Of a DNA stretch of 64,000 nucleotides, positions 9,380-17,548 are shown one piece after another; position 1 is the stretch's first letter, and each line of letters starts with the position of its first letter. The position numbers and the translations under genes are program-made. Under the pieces are notes generated by a model that searched no databases, was not told the origin of the DNA, and saw only the letters and a program-made list of their open reading frames with translations. The stretch spans positions 115,561 to 179,560 of the forward strand of contig CAVWNV010000010.1 of NCBI GenBank assembly GCA_963756515.1, written 5' to 3'. Origin of the DNA: Bog-756 sp963756515 (GTDB taxonomy: Bacteria; Actinomycetota; Acidimicrobiia; Acidimicrobiales; RAAP-2).

Positions 9380-9482
9380 ACTGTCGTCTCCTTGTGGTCG
9401 GCGGTTGTGGGAATGCATCTTCGGATCCGACGGGTGAGAGCGTCAACACCACTGGCCCCGACCGGACGGTTGGCGATCCGGC

Positions 9483-9770
9483 TCAGGGTAGAAGGTTGTG
9501 AATCTCGAATCCTGTCTCTACAGGTGGGGTCTCGAATCCACCCTCGATGCCCTGCTGCATACGCGGGATGAGGGTTCCGTCGCGGAACTTCTCCCAACCG
9601 TCCTTCGAATTGTGAACGGCCATGATCGTCCAGCCGCCTTCGGAAGCGCCTGCGGCATGGAACGTCTGGCCTTCGGGCAGGCCACCGCCGGCGGGATGAA
9701 CCTCGACAACAGTCTTGTCGTACTGGCTCTGCGTTCCACCCGCAAAGAAATGTATGACACCGTACGCCAA
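9483..9770 (-). CDS. small conserved hypothetical protein
   Basis: A small protein of about 95 residues with AYGVIHFFAGGTQSQYDKT at its start. It continues LPEGQTFHAAGASEGGWTI, then SKDGWEKFRDGTLIPRMQQG and FEIHNLLP. The layout suggests a dimeric alpha/beta ferredoxin-like barrel, as in actinobacterial hypothetical proteins of this length. The TTG at 9770 is chosen because the conserved part begins there and GGAG lies just upstream; the frame is open to 9863, so a longer form is possible. Function unknown. Confidence 0.65.
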   Translation of the reverse strand: MAYGVIHFFAGGTQSQYDKTVVEVHPAGGGLPEGQTFHAAGASEGGWTIMAVHNSKDGWEKFRDGTLIPRMQQGIEGGFETPPVETGFEIHNLLP

Positions 9771-10013
9771 GATGAGCTCCGCTCCGTTGAAGGTGTGTTC
9801 GGCATTCGTGTCCACCGATACGGCCCACAAGGGCGAGCCCGGCAGCACCCTACACCGCAGCATCTGCGCCGGCCACGGAGGTTAGAGCACGCGCCCTACA
9901 GCGGGAGAAGAATTCGGTATTCGTGAGTCTCAGCACCGGCGACGTAGCGGTAGCCCGGAGCCGAAGGACTGAGGCCTGCCGGTCCCGGGCACCCGGCTAC
10001 TACTGTGCCGTCC

Positions 10014-10559
10014 ATGTCTGACGATGCAGATCGCTACGCCCGCGTCTCCAGCGGTTTCACCGAACGCCTGCAGGGGGTGGCGCCGGACCAGTGGGCGCTG
10101 TACACGCCATGTGAGGAATGGACGGTGCGGGATTTGGTCGCCCACGTCATCGACACACAGCGGCGTGTGCTGGGACTTCTGGGAGGTTCGGTGACCTTCG
10201 CCGATCCCGACGGTGACCTGCTGGCTCAGTGGAGCGAGGCCAGGGCCGCCCTGCTCGAGGCCGTGCGCGATCCGGCCCGGGCCGACACCGAGGTGCAGGC
10301 TTTCGCCGGTCCGACCCCCTTCCACGAATTGGTCGGCGGCCTGGCCTGTTCGGACACGGTCGTTCACACCTGGGACCTGGCCCGGGCCACCAACCAGCCC
10401 GAGGAACTCGATGCAGGCGCGGTCGAACACTGCGGCGCCGTGATTGCCGGGTTCGGCGAGGCAATGCGCCGGCCCGGCGGTTTCGGTCCGCCCGTCGATT
10501 GCCCAGCCGACGCCGACGCTCAGAGCAAGTTCCTGCATTTCGCCGGGCGCGCTGTCTGA
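10014..10559 (+). CDS. TIGR03086-type metal-binding protein (DinB/mycothiol-dependent fold)
   Basis: A 181-residue protein of the maleylpyruvate-isomerase N-terminal / DinB-like fold, TIGR03086 type. Typical segments are TPCEEWTVRDLVAHVIDTQ, ATNQPEELDAGAVEH and CSDTVVHTWDLARA; the His residues in the AHVID and HTWDLA helices are the expected metal ligands. Members in actinobacteria often act with mycothiol, and mshA is present in this window, but the reaction here is unknown. The ATG at 10014 is preferred over the GTG at 10005. It precedes the ArsR/AHSA1 operon by about 50 bp on the same strand. Confidence 0.8.
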   Translation: MSDDADRYARVSSGFTERLQGVAPDQWALYTPCEEWTVRDLVAHVIDTQRRVLGLLGGSVTFADPDGDLLAQWSEARAALLEAVRDPARADTEVQAFAGPTPFHELVGGLACSDTVVHTWDLARATNQPEELDAGAVEHCGAVIAGFGEAMRRPGGFGPPVDCPADADAQSKFLHFAGRAV

Positions 10560-10574
10560 GCCGTCAGCCGGCCG

Positions 10575-10602
10575 TTGACACATGCCGATATCGGCATATG
10601 CT
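10575..10602 (+). promoter_or_regulatory. ArsR promoter with operator palindrome in the spacer
   Basis: A perfect -35 TTGACA at 10575-10580 is followed after 16 bp by TATGCT at 10597-10602. The spacer contains a perfect 14-bp palindrome, TGCCGATATCGGCA, at 10583-10596. Transcription would begin about 7 bases after the -10, at the GTG at 10609, giving a leaderless mRNA. The palindrome is well placed for the encoded ArsR-type protein to repress itself by blocking RNA polymerase; binding is an inference. Confidence 0.7.
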
Positions 10603-10608
10603 ATCTAT

Positions 10609-10950
10609 GTGGCTCGCACACCAACGACGACCGATGCGTTCAACGCTGTCGCAGAAGGCAGCCGCCGTGCACTTCTGGATGCCATTGGATTCGACGAGGC
10701 CACGGTTGGCGACCTCGTCGATCGGCTGGCACTCACTCAATCCCAGGTGTCGAAGCACCTGGCCGTGCTCCGGGCCGTTGGGCTGGTGTCCGTCCGCGCC
10801 GATGGCCGGCATCGCTGGTACCGGGTCAACGGGCCGGCGCTGGAACCCGTCTTCGAGTGGGTGAGCGGCTTCGAGTCGACGTGGAACACCCGACTGGACC
10901 GGCTCGACGACGTGCTCGTCGAGCTTCAGACAAAGGAGATCCCGACATGA
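10609..10950 (+). CDS. ArsR-family regulator
   Basis: A 113-residue winged-helix regulator. It has TTDAFNAVAEGSRRALLDAI, then TVGDLVDRLALTQSQVSKHL as recognition region, then the wing RADGRHRWYRVN. No Cys metal-sensing motif is present, as is usual for ArsR proteins paired with AHSA1-type partners. An ATG at 10582 is in frame but lies inside the operator palindrome upstream of the -10, so the GTG at 10609 is preferred. The stop overlaps the ATG of the AHSA1 gene, so the two are translationally coupled. Confidence 0.85.
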   Translation: MARTPTTTDAFNAVAEGSRRALLDAIGFDEATVGDLVDRLALTQSQVSKHLAVLRAVGLVSVRADGRHRWYRVNGPALEPVFEWVSGFESTWNTRLDRLDDVLVELQTKEIPT

Positions 10951-11441
10951 CAAGCACCATCGGCAATCGCCACGGCTCTGCCGTCGTCACGTTGCCTTCG
11001 GACCTCGAGATCCTGATCACGAGGGAGTTCGACGCTCCGGCGGAACTCGTCTTCGACGCTTGGACGAAACCCGAACTCGTCAGGCGTTGGTGGGCAGGGG
11101 ACCGAGGTGTCGTGATCGAAGCTCAGATCGATCTGCGCGTCGGCGGGCGCTGGCGGTGGGTCATGACCACTAATGGCGGCTTCGAGGTGGCCTTCAGCGG
11201 CGAGTACCGGGAGATCGACCGGCCGCGTCGCTTGGTCAGGACCGAGGTATTCGAGCTTTTTCCCGAGGCCGAGGCGATCGGTACCCTTACTTTCGAGGAA
11301 TCCGATGGTGTAACCACGCTGAAGATCCTGGCCCTCTATCCGAGCCACGAGCATCGCGACGCCGCCATTGCCTCGGGAATGGAGGGTGGGCTCCAGACAT
11401 CGCTCAACGAATTGGAGGAACTGGTTCGGCAGTCGGCATAG
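10947..11441 (+). CDS. SRPBCC / AHSA1-like protein
   Basis: A 164-residue START/AHSA1-type protein. It has ILITREFDAPAELVFDAWTK, then PELVRRWWAG, then VGGRWRWVM and EYREIDRPRRLVRTEVF, and ends with the helix GLQTSLNELEELV. The fold binds hydrophobic ligands; the ArsR-AHSA1 pair is a recurrent actinobacterial module whose ligand is generally unknown. ATGA overlap with the ArsR gene and CAAAGGAGA upstream support the start. About 270 bp with no recognised gene follow. Confidence 0.85.
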   Translation: MTSTIGNRHGSAVVTLPSDLEILITREFDAPAELVFDAWTKPELVRRWWAGDRGVVIEAQIDLRVGGRWRWVMTTNGGFEVAFSGEYREIDRPRRLVRTEVFELFPEAEAIGTLTFEESDGVTTLKILALYPSHEHRDAAIASGMEGGLQTSLNELEELVRQSA

Positions 11442-12917
11442 GCAGGTAGCCGGGGGTGGACCCTGGGTATGGACGGCCGACCTCGGCGCGCTCCCGCCTC
11501 CGGCCGTTACAGCAAGCCGACGCCGGAGTATCGCCTGATGCCCCTCCCGAACGGTTGAACTTGCCCGAAACGCTGCTGGCTACGGGCTGCGAAATGTCGA
11601 GCTCACCTGACCGCACGCTTGCTACCGCGTGCATCCCGGGCGCATCCCCACGCCTCGATGCAGTGGAGCACTCCCCACGGTTCGTTGCCTGTGCGTATCG
11701 ACCGAGTCCTCAATCAGCGGCGAACCAGTTTCCGTGCAGGCCATTGGGCACTCGCTGTGGGATCGCCACTTTCGCCACGGGAGCAGAGGGGAACTGGGAC
11801 GCGTCCCACACGTAGGCCCAGGCAGACCGATCAGCGCCGAGGGAGGTGACGAAGCCCAGGTAGTAGCCGTCGAGTTCCTCCGTGCCACCGGGACGGGGAG
11901 CGAAGGTGATCTCACCGATCACACCGTCACAGTCGAACGCATCGGACTTGCCGGTTTGCATGTCGTAGCGGATGAGTCGGTCGTGCTCGCCTCGGACCAG
12001 TTCATGGCGTCCGCTGACTCCAGCCACGGTCAGGTACCGGTGCTCACGGCCCACCAGCCGATCGTCGATCCGGGGGAACTCAGTTCCCGTCTTGTCGAGA
12101 TGCTCCAAGTCGACCGTCCCTCGGCCCGGATTCAAGGTGGCGCGGGTAAACGCACCCTGGATCGGTTCCTCATTCCCGGCCAATCCGAGCCCGAGAGTGC
12201 TCCACCATGGAAAATCGAGCACGATGCGCAGCTCGTCCGACGTGTCGCCAGGCGACGTAGTCGATGCCTGCTCGTACGCATTGGCAAAGTGCCAGGCCCA
12301 GAAGGCGTCGGTGTGGATCCACATGGGTCCAGTTGATCCGTCTCGGGGAATCACGGCGATCCGGGTTCCGAGGTCGGGCTGCCACTGCAGGACCGCCCCA
12401 CCGGTGAGCATCGCATCGAGGTCGAACTGAGCCGGGCCGATCGTCAGGATGAGGTGATGCTCGGTGATGGCGAAATCGTGGATCATGAACCCCGAGTCGA
12501 CACCTTCCACGGTGGTCGGCGGTCGGGCGACGGCTCCGTCGGGTCCGATCACCGCCCAGGTGAGGAAGGGTGCCTCGACGTCATAGCGGAACACGACCAT
12601 TTCACCGGTAACGGGATCGATCTTGGGGTGGGCACAGAGCCCCGATGGCAGTCCACCTCCGAAATCGAAGAGGCCGATCGTGTCGAGGTCAGCAGTGATC
12701 TCGTATGGCGGTGTTCCCTCTTCGAGCGCCAGATACCGGCCGCCGTGACGAACCACGTTGACGAAGGGGTCGAGCCGGAATGGCCAACCGGGATCCGGAT
12801 CCGGGCCGAGCAGGGCCGTATCCACGAATGCCGGGGTCATGAGTCCGCCATAGAGGGATCGACCGGCCCGTTCCTCGGCAGCCATCCCCTTGGTCCGGAC
12901 CCAACGGTTGGCGTAAC

Positions 12918-13921
12918 TCTCGGCGTTGTTGGAGGAACTCGCCACCGACAGCGTGCAGGACGAGAGAGGCGAGACGAAGTGATCGACGAGGCCATCGACG
13001 AACTGACCCCGGTGGTCGGGGTGCGGGCGCTGTGCGGCGGTCGGTGAGCCCCGGGCCCGCCACTACCGCCGGCACCGGAAGACCCCGGCCCCACCCAAGC
13101 CCGAGCGGGTGGCAACCCCCCAGCCCCGGGCCCTCAGCGAGGTCGAGCGCAAGGAGATCCGACGCGGTCCTGAACAGTCCGGAGCACGCCGATGAGGCCC
13201 CGGCCACGGTCTACGCCAAGCTCCTCGACGAGGGCGTCTACCTGGGATCGGTCCCGACCATGTACCGGATCCTCCGCGAGCACGACGAGGTGGGTGACCG
13301 CCGGCGTCACGCCACCCATCCGGCCCGGGTGAAACCCGAGCTGGTGGCCACGGGGCCCAACGAGGTCTACAGCGTGGGACATCACCAAGCTCCACGGCCC
13401 GGAGAAGTGGACCTACTACTACCTCTACACGATCATCGACATCTACAGCCGCTACGTGCCCGGGTGGATGCTGGCCCGGGCCGAACGGGCCAGCCTGGCC
13501 GAGGCCCTGATGGACGAGACGATCGAGAAGCAGGGCATTCGAGCCGGCGAGCTCACCATCCACTCGGACCGGGGATCGCCGATGATCGCCAAGCCCGTCG
13601 CCCACCTGCTGGCCGACCTCGGCGTCACCAAGTCCCACAGCCGACCCCACGTGAGCAACGACAACCCCTACTCGGAGAGCCACTTCCGGACCCTCAAGTA
13701 CCGGCCGGACTTCCCGAAGAACTTCGGGTCCTTCGAGGACGCCCACGCCCACTGCGGTCGGTTCTTCGGTTGGTATAACGACGACCATCGGCACTCGGGC
13801 ATCGGGTTCCACACCCCGGCCGACGTCCACTACGGCCGGGCGGAACTCGTCCGAGAGCAGCGCGGCCAGGTACTCAACGCCGCCTACGCCGCCCACCCCG
13901 AGCGGTTCGTCCGCAAGGTCC
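12918..13921 (+). mobile_element. IS3-family insertion fragment
   Basis: A 1004-bp segment interrupts the carotenoid oxygenase and is flanked by AAC at 12915-12917 and 13922-13924, a possible 3-bp target duplication typical of IS3 elements. It starts within the last codons of an orfA-like frame (LEELATDSVQDERGETK, stop 12980-12982) and ends inside the usual C-terminus of OrfB (HPERFVRKV). No terminal inverted repeats were found at either edge, so it looks truncated at both ends despite the exact junctions. Confidence 0.75.
12979..13921 (+). pseudogene. IS3-family transposase OrfB, multiply frameshifted
   Basis: The DDE integrase-type transposase is readable only across three +1 shifts. Frame one begins at a GTG overlapping the orfA stop (VIDEAIDELTPVVGVRAL). 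It moves near 13030 to EPRARHYRRHRKTPAPPKPE, near 13158 to NSPEHADEAPATVYAKLLDE, and near 13378 to WDITKLHGPEKWTYYYLY. The catalytic residues are present: Asp in WDITKL, Asp in IHSDRGSPM and Glu in NPYSESHFRTLKY. The coding frame runs into the disrupted host gene without its own stop. It cannot make an active protein as read. Confidence 0.85.
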
Positions 13922-14168
13922 AACGAGCTTTCCCGGCATCGATCCAAAGCCCGTGGACCATGGCATCGCCTTCCAATGGATAGGTGTAGCTCCCGAGTGG
14001 GGTGAACTTCGGATTCGGGCCGTTACGGAGGTACGCGCCGGTGAGGTCGGAGGGAAGGGTTCCTTCTACCGGAAGTTCCTCTGCGTCGATCTCACGCCAA
14101 ACGGGTTCGAATCGCCCGCAGAGCTGGGGGATTGTCGAAGGGTCCACGGGTCGAAGTTCCTGAGCCAC

Positions 14169-14536
14169 GGACGCTCACTTCCTCTCAACTGCCCGGATTG
14201 AAGTGCCCAGCGTAAACGCCATGGCGCGTAGTTCGGAAGCGGGCTCAGCGGTAGCCGCCGGCCATCTCGCTTCGGGTGAAAGATGAGGGCTTTGATGGAA
14301 GCGCGCCGGCGCTCTTGAGCTGAAGGATGGCTAAAGGAGAACGATCTGAAGCCAACCCAGCGCCCAAGTACGAGCTGGCCACACCCACAGCGATGTCGCG
14401 TGGTGTTGTAGTCATGTTGTGGTCACGTTGGTCAACCGCACGGGCTTTCAAGCCATCCCGGCGCCACTCTTGGTTTGTGCAACGAAACGAAAGGCACGGG
14501 CACCCTCGATAGCCCGCCGCATCGAAGGGATGGCGG
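14169..14536. other. intergenic, no gene recognised
   Basis: About 370 bases lie between the carotenoid oxygenase start and the SDR stop. Short open frames on both strands have no family resemblance. At 14403-14432 there is GTTGTAGTCATGTTG followed by a GTCACGTTGG-like end, weakly similar to the outer end of the tRNA-Lys unit arms near 28245-28264, but the similarity is too short to call a copy. Confidence 0.4.
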
Positions 14537-15253
14537 TCAGTGGCCGGCGATCTGGCCGCCGTCGATGTGTAGGACCTCGCCGGTGATGAACGGCGACGAT
14601 TCCAGAAAAAGGATGCCGTCGACGATGTCGCTGACCTGGCCCACGTGCCCAACTGGAGGGAGCTGGGACCCGAGCCCGGCGTAGCTCTCCACCGGATGCA
14701 CCGGGGTCTGGATGATGCCTGGCGAGACGGCGTTCACCCGGATGCCGCGGGAGGCGTACTCGACGGCGAGTGACTTGGTGGCCGAGGCAATGCCGCCCTT
14801 GGTGAGCGATGTCAAGACCGATGGCGCGCTCGTGTTGGCGTAGTCGGCCAGGGTCGTGGTGATGTTGACGATGTGGCCCGCTCCCCGCTTCAGCATCTCG
14901 ACGATGGCGCGCTGGGTCAGCGTGAAGAACCCGGTGAGATTGACGCTGACCACCGTTTCGTAGTCATCGGCGGTGTAGTCGGTGAATGGCTTCGAGATAT
15001 ACACCCCGGCATTGTTGACGAGACTGTCGATGCGGCCGAAGCGCTCCAGTGCCCCGCCGATGATCCGGTCGGCCGTGGCGGCCTCTGAGATGTCGCCGTC
15101 GACGGTGAGTACATCCGGGTCCCCGTCGGGCTCGATCGTCCGGGATGTGGCCACCACCGCCCAGCCCCGCCGTCGGTACTCGGCGACGAGACCGGCACCG
15201 ATGCCCTGAGAGCCTCCCGTGACGATGACGACCTTCTGGTCTGGTCGGCTCAA
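14537..15253 (-). CDS. short-chain dehydrogenase/reductase
   Basis: A classical NAD(P)-dependent SDR of about 238 residues. The cofactor motif is TGGSQGIGAGL; NNAG is in SLVNNAGVYI. The expected active-site YxxxK is not intact: family position ...S/T-x-K is seen as SVLTSLTKGGIASATKSLAV, with Tyr replaced in this stretch and Lys kept, so catalysis may be altered. The C-terminal GEVLHIDGGQIAGH is typical of enoyl-ACP reductase-like SDRs. A TTG at 15253 fits the family N-terminus after a GGGGG stretch; a GTG at 15292 would overlap the upstream gene. Confidence 0.85.
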   Translation of the reverse strand: MSRPDQKVVIVTGGSQGIGAGLVAEYRRRGWAVVATSRTIEPDGDPDVLTVDGDISEAATADRIIGGALERFGRIDSLVNNAGVYISKPFTDYTADDYETVVSVNLTGFFTLTQRAIVEMLKRGAGHIVNITTTLADYANTSAPSVLTSLTKGGIASATKSLAVEYASRGIRVNAVSPGIIQTPVHPVESYAGLGSQLPPVGHVGQVSDIVDGILFLESSPFITGEVLHIDGGQIAGH

Positions 15254-15266
15254 GAGACCCCCATCG

Positions 15267-15893
15267 TCAGCCGTGGGCGAGCGCCGGGTCACTGGGGTGC
15301 GGGGCGAGCGGTGTGGTCTGCACGCTCATCCCGGGGGACAGCGGAAACGACGCCACGATGCCGTCCATGCCGGCCGCATCAGGAGCCCACCACAACCCCA
15401 GGGTGCCTCCCTGGCCGGGGAGCGTCCAGAGTCGTTCCAGGTATCCCTGCCGGGCGAGCTCGTGGGCCCGATCTGCTTGGCCCGGGACGGCATCGACGGT
15501 CCCGGGGACGGCCTCTTCCGGAACGGCCGGGCTGAACGTGGTCAGAAACTCGCTGTCCCCGGGTTCGGGGCCTCGTATTCCGGGCTGGTCGGTCTGCCTG
15601 TGTGGGTCATTGGGGTGAGGCGAGAGGGGAGTGACCTCATCGGTGCGCCACACGCGCAGAGGCATGGAGGCGAGGACCTCCTCGAGTTCGCGGCCTCCGT
15701 CGGCGGCGAATAGGCCGAGCGTGCGCCACTCGCCCGGCTGCAACGGCGGGCGCCATAACCGCAGGAGGTGTCCCTGCGTCGCCAGTTGACCGGATCGTGT
15801 TGCCTCGCGGGCGCGAACAGCTTGGACGGCCGCCTCCGATGTCCCATCCGGGACGTGAGTGGTCATGGTGACGAGGTACTCCGACGGTTCCAC
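15267..15893 (-). CDS. muconolactone isomerase-like protein, tandem domains
   Basis: A protein of about 208 residues made of two related ~95-residue halves. The first has EYLVTMTTHVPDGTSEAAV, then LRLWRPP and SMPLRVWRTDEVTPLSPHPN. The second has DSEFLTTFSPAVPEEAV, then LERLWTLPGQGGTLGLWW and TTPLAPHPSDP. Each half resembles muconolactone delta-isomerase (dimeric alpha/beta barrel), normally a single-domain protein of ~90 residues. The fusion would give a pseudo-dimer in one chain. Whether it isomerises muconolactone is doubtful because no other beta-ketoadipate genes are nearby. The start (GTG 15893) is tentative; ATG 15866 is an alternative. Confidence 0.75.
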   Translation of the reverse strand: MEPSEYLVTMTTHVPDGTSEAAVQAVRAREATRSGQLATQGHLLRLWRPPLQPGEWRTLGLFAADGGRELEEVLASMPLRVWRTDEVTPLSPHPNDPHRQTDQPGIRGPEPGDSEFLTTFSPAVPEEAVPGTVDAVPGQADRAHELARQGYLERLWTLPGQGGTLGLWWAPDAAGMDGIVASFPLSPGMSVQTTPLAPHPSDPALAHG

Positions 15894-16001
15894 CTTCTCC
15901 CCGCTACCCAGGCTCCCTCGCTCGTGCTCCGGAGACGACCTGCTCAGGGCGTTCCATGTCGTTGCCGTCACGGGCTCACCCAACGACGGCAGGGCCGACG
16001 C

Positions 16002-17354
16002 TCACTGCGCCCGGCCCGCTGGCGCGCCGGCCCGGATCTGCCCGCGGAGCGCTTTGAGGGCGGCGACGTAGATCTCCGAGAAGGTGGGAAACGGCTGGAT
16101 GGTGTCCCGCAGCACCTCGAGTGGAACCTTGGCCCGGATGGCCAGCGTGGCTTGCTGTAGCCATTCGCCCGCCTCGGGTCCCAGGCCGTAGGCGCCGGTC
16201 ACCACCTCGCCATCGCTGAGGAGCGTCAAAAAGCCCTTCGACTGTGCGTAGTCGTGGGTATACGTAGCCGTCTTGGCCACCTCGGACAAGGGGGTGGTGG
16301 CACTGAACGGCGCCTCCGTGGCGCCCACCGAGGCCGCTTGGGGGTCCGTGTACACGACGTCGGGAATGGCCTCGTAGCTGGCTTCGCGGGGCTCGCCGAG
16401 GATGTTGGCGGCCACGACCTCTCCCTGGTACTTCCCCACGTGGGTCAGCAGTCGCACGCCGGTGACGTCACCGACGGCCCACACGCCGTCACCGGCACGC
16501 AGGTGGGCGTCGACCGGAATCCCGTGCCGGTCGGCGTGGATGCCGACCGTGTCGAGGCCGATCCCGTCCACGCGGGGGCGCCGGCCGGTGGCCACCAGCA
16601 GGTGATCGCCGCGCAACTCGCGGCCATCCTCCAGTGTGAGCACGTACTCCTCGGCGTCGCGCCGGGCCGCCGTTGCCTGGACACCCAAGATCAGTTCGAC
16701 CCCGTCACTCCGTAGCACGTCGCCCAGGGCCTGGCCCAGCGGTTCCGGCTCGCGGGCGAGCACGTGGTCGGCCCCTTCGATCACGGCCACCTCGGCGCCC
16801 AGGCGGCGCACGGCCTGGGCCATCTCGGCGCCGACCGGCCCGCCGCCCAGAATCAGCAGGCGCCGGGGCACGGCCTTCATGCCGGTCACCTCGCGGTTGG
16901 ACCAGACACCCTCCAGGTCGGCCAGGCCCGGGACGGGTGGCACCATCGGATCCGAGCCGGTGGCCACGACGACGTGTTCCGCCGTGTGGGGCACTCCGTC
17001 TACCTCGACCACACCCGCCCCAGCCAACCGACCGGTGCCCCGCAGCAGGTCGATGCCTTTGTCTGCCAACCAGCGTTGCTGGGTGGCATCGGAGTAGTTC
17101 GAGACCATGAAATCCCGATAGGCCAGAGCCGCCTCCACATCGACTTCGGCGCTGGCCGCCGCTCGGCGTGCCCCATGGACGGCCTCGCCCGGACGCAGCA
17201 GCGTCTTGGAGGGGATGCAGGCCCAATAGGAGCACTCGCCGCCGGCCAGTTGGCGTTCGACGACCGCCACCCGCAGTCCACCGTCGGCCAACTCCCCCGC
17301 GCAGTGCTCGCCCGGCGAGCCGGCGCCGAGGACGATGACGTCGTAGCTGCTCAT
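16002..17354 (-). CDS. pyridine nucleotide-disulfide oxidoreductase
   Basis: A 450-residue FAD/NAD(P) flavoprotein of the lipoamide dehydrogenase / mercuric reductase type. The FAD motif is DVIVLGAGSPGEHCAGELAD; the redox-active disulfide is in GGECSYWACIPSKTLLRP. The NAD(P) motif is RLLILGGGPVGAEMAQAVR, and the second FAD motif is VWAVGDVTGVRLLTHVGKY. The C-terminal interface reads IQPFPTFSE, where lipoamide dehydrogenases have HxHPTxxE, so the catalytic His is missing; a true lipoamide dehydrogenase role is unlikely. No N-terminal heavy-metal domain is present. Its ATG overlaps the stop of the 65-residue gene (ATGA), so it is translationally coupled to it. Confidence 0.9.
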   Translation of the reverse strand: MSSYDVIVLGAGSPGEHCAGELADGGLRVAVVERQLAGGECSYWACIPSKTLLRPGEAVHGARRAAASAEVDVEAALAYRDFMVSNYSDATQQRWLADKGIDLLRGTGRLAGAGVVEVDGVPHTAEHVVVATGSDPMVPPVPGLADLEGVWSNREVTGMKAVPRRLLILGGGPVGAEMAQAVRRLGAEVAVIEGADHVLAREPEPLGQALGDVLRSDGVELILGVQATAARRDAEEYVLTLEDGRELRGDHLLVATGRRPRVDGIGLDTVGIHADRHGIPVDAHLRAGDGVWAVGDVTGVRLLTHVGKYQGEVVAANILGEPREASYEAIPDVVYTDPQAASVGATEAPFSATTPLSEVAKTATYTHDYAQSKGFLTLLSDGEVVTGAYGLGPEAGEWLQQATLAIRAKVPLEVLRDTIQPFPTFSEIYVAALKALRGQIRAGAPAGRAQ

Positions 17355-17548
17355 GTGCTGACCCTGGCGCCGGACTGCTCCGAAGGCCCGGACTGCTCGT
17401 CGATCATGTACTGCGCGTACCAATCCGGCCAGTCCGGGTCGGGATGCCCGATTGCCTGTTCGTGGCGGCCGTGAGCATCGGCAGCTCGTCGGAGAGCGGC
17501 GGCCAGCACATCGGTGGATCCGTAGGTGGCCGGCATCGGGTTGCTCAC
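17351..17548 (-). CDS. 65-residue conserved small protein
   Basis: A small acidic protein with MPATYGSTDVLAAALRRAAD followed by HGRHEQAIGHPDPDWPDWYA and QYMIDEQSG. The WPDWYAxYM segment is a pattern I associate with actinobacterial small proteins encoded next to VOC genes; its function is unknown. A GTG at 17548 overlaps the VOC stop (GTGA), and its own TGA overlaps the flavoprotein ATG, so it is inserted between two genes with coupling on both sides. That tight fit argues it is real. Confidence 0.65.
   Translation of the reverse strand: MSNPMPATYGSTDVLAAALRRAADAHGRHEQAIGHPDPDWPDWYAQYMIDEQSGPSEQSGARVST

Larger units (their letters stand above)
11710..14168 (-). pseudogene. carotenoid oxygenase (RPE65 family), split by an insertion
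   Basis: Two minus-strand pieces make one carotenoid cleavage oxygenase. The N-terminal piece (14168-13922) includes GAYLRNGPNPKFTPLGSYTY and ends WIDAGKAR. The C-terminal piece (12917-11710) begins YANRWVRTKGMAAEERAG. The four Fe(II) His positions of the family are present: LCAHPKIDPVTGEM, FMIHDFAITE, WAWHFANAYE and PNGLHGNWF. Removing 12918-13921 and one copy of a flanking AAC rejoins the pieces exactly in frame as GKARYANRW, giving about 483 residues, normal for the family. The enzyme would oxidatively cleave carotenoids or related apocarotenoids or stilbenes. As it stands the gene is disrupted. Confidence 0.9.

Noticed and set aside
14403..14432. Similarity to the outer end of the tRNA-Lys unit arms
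   Set aside because: Only about 25 partly matching bases without the rest of the arm or the tRNA core, so it is not enough to call a fourth copy.
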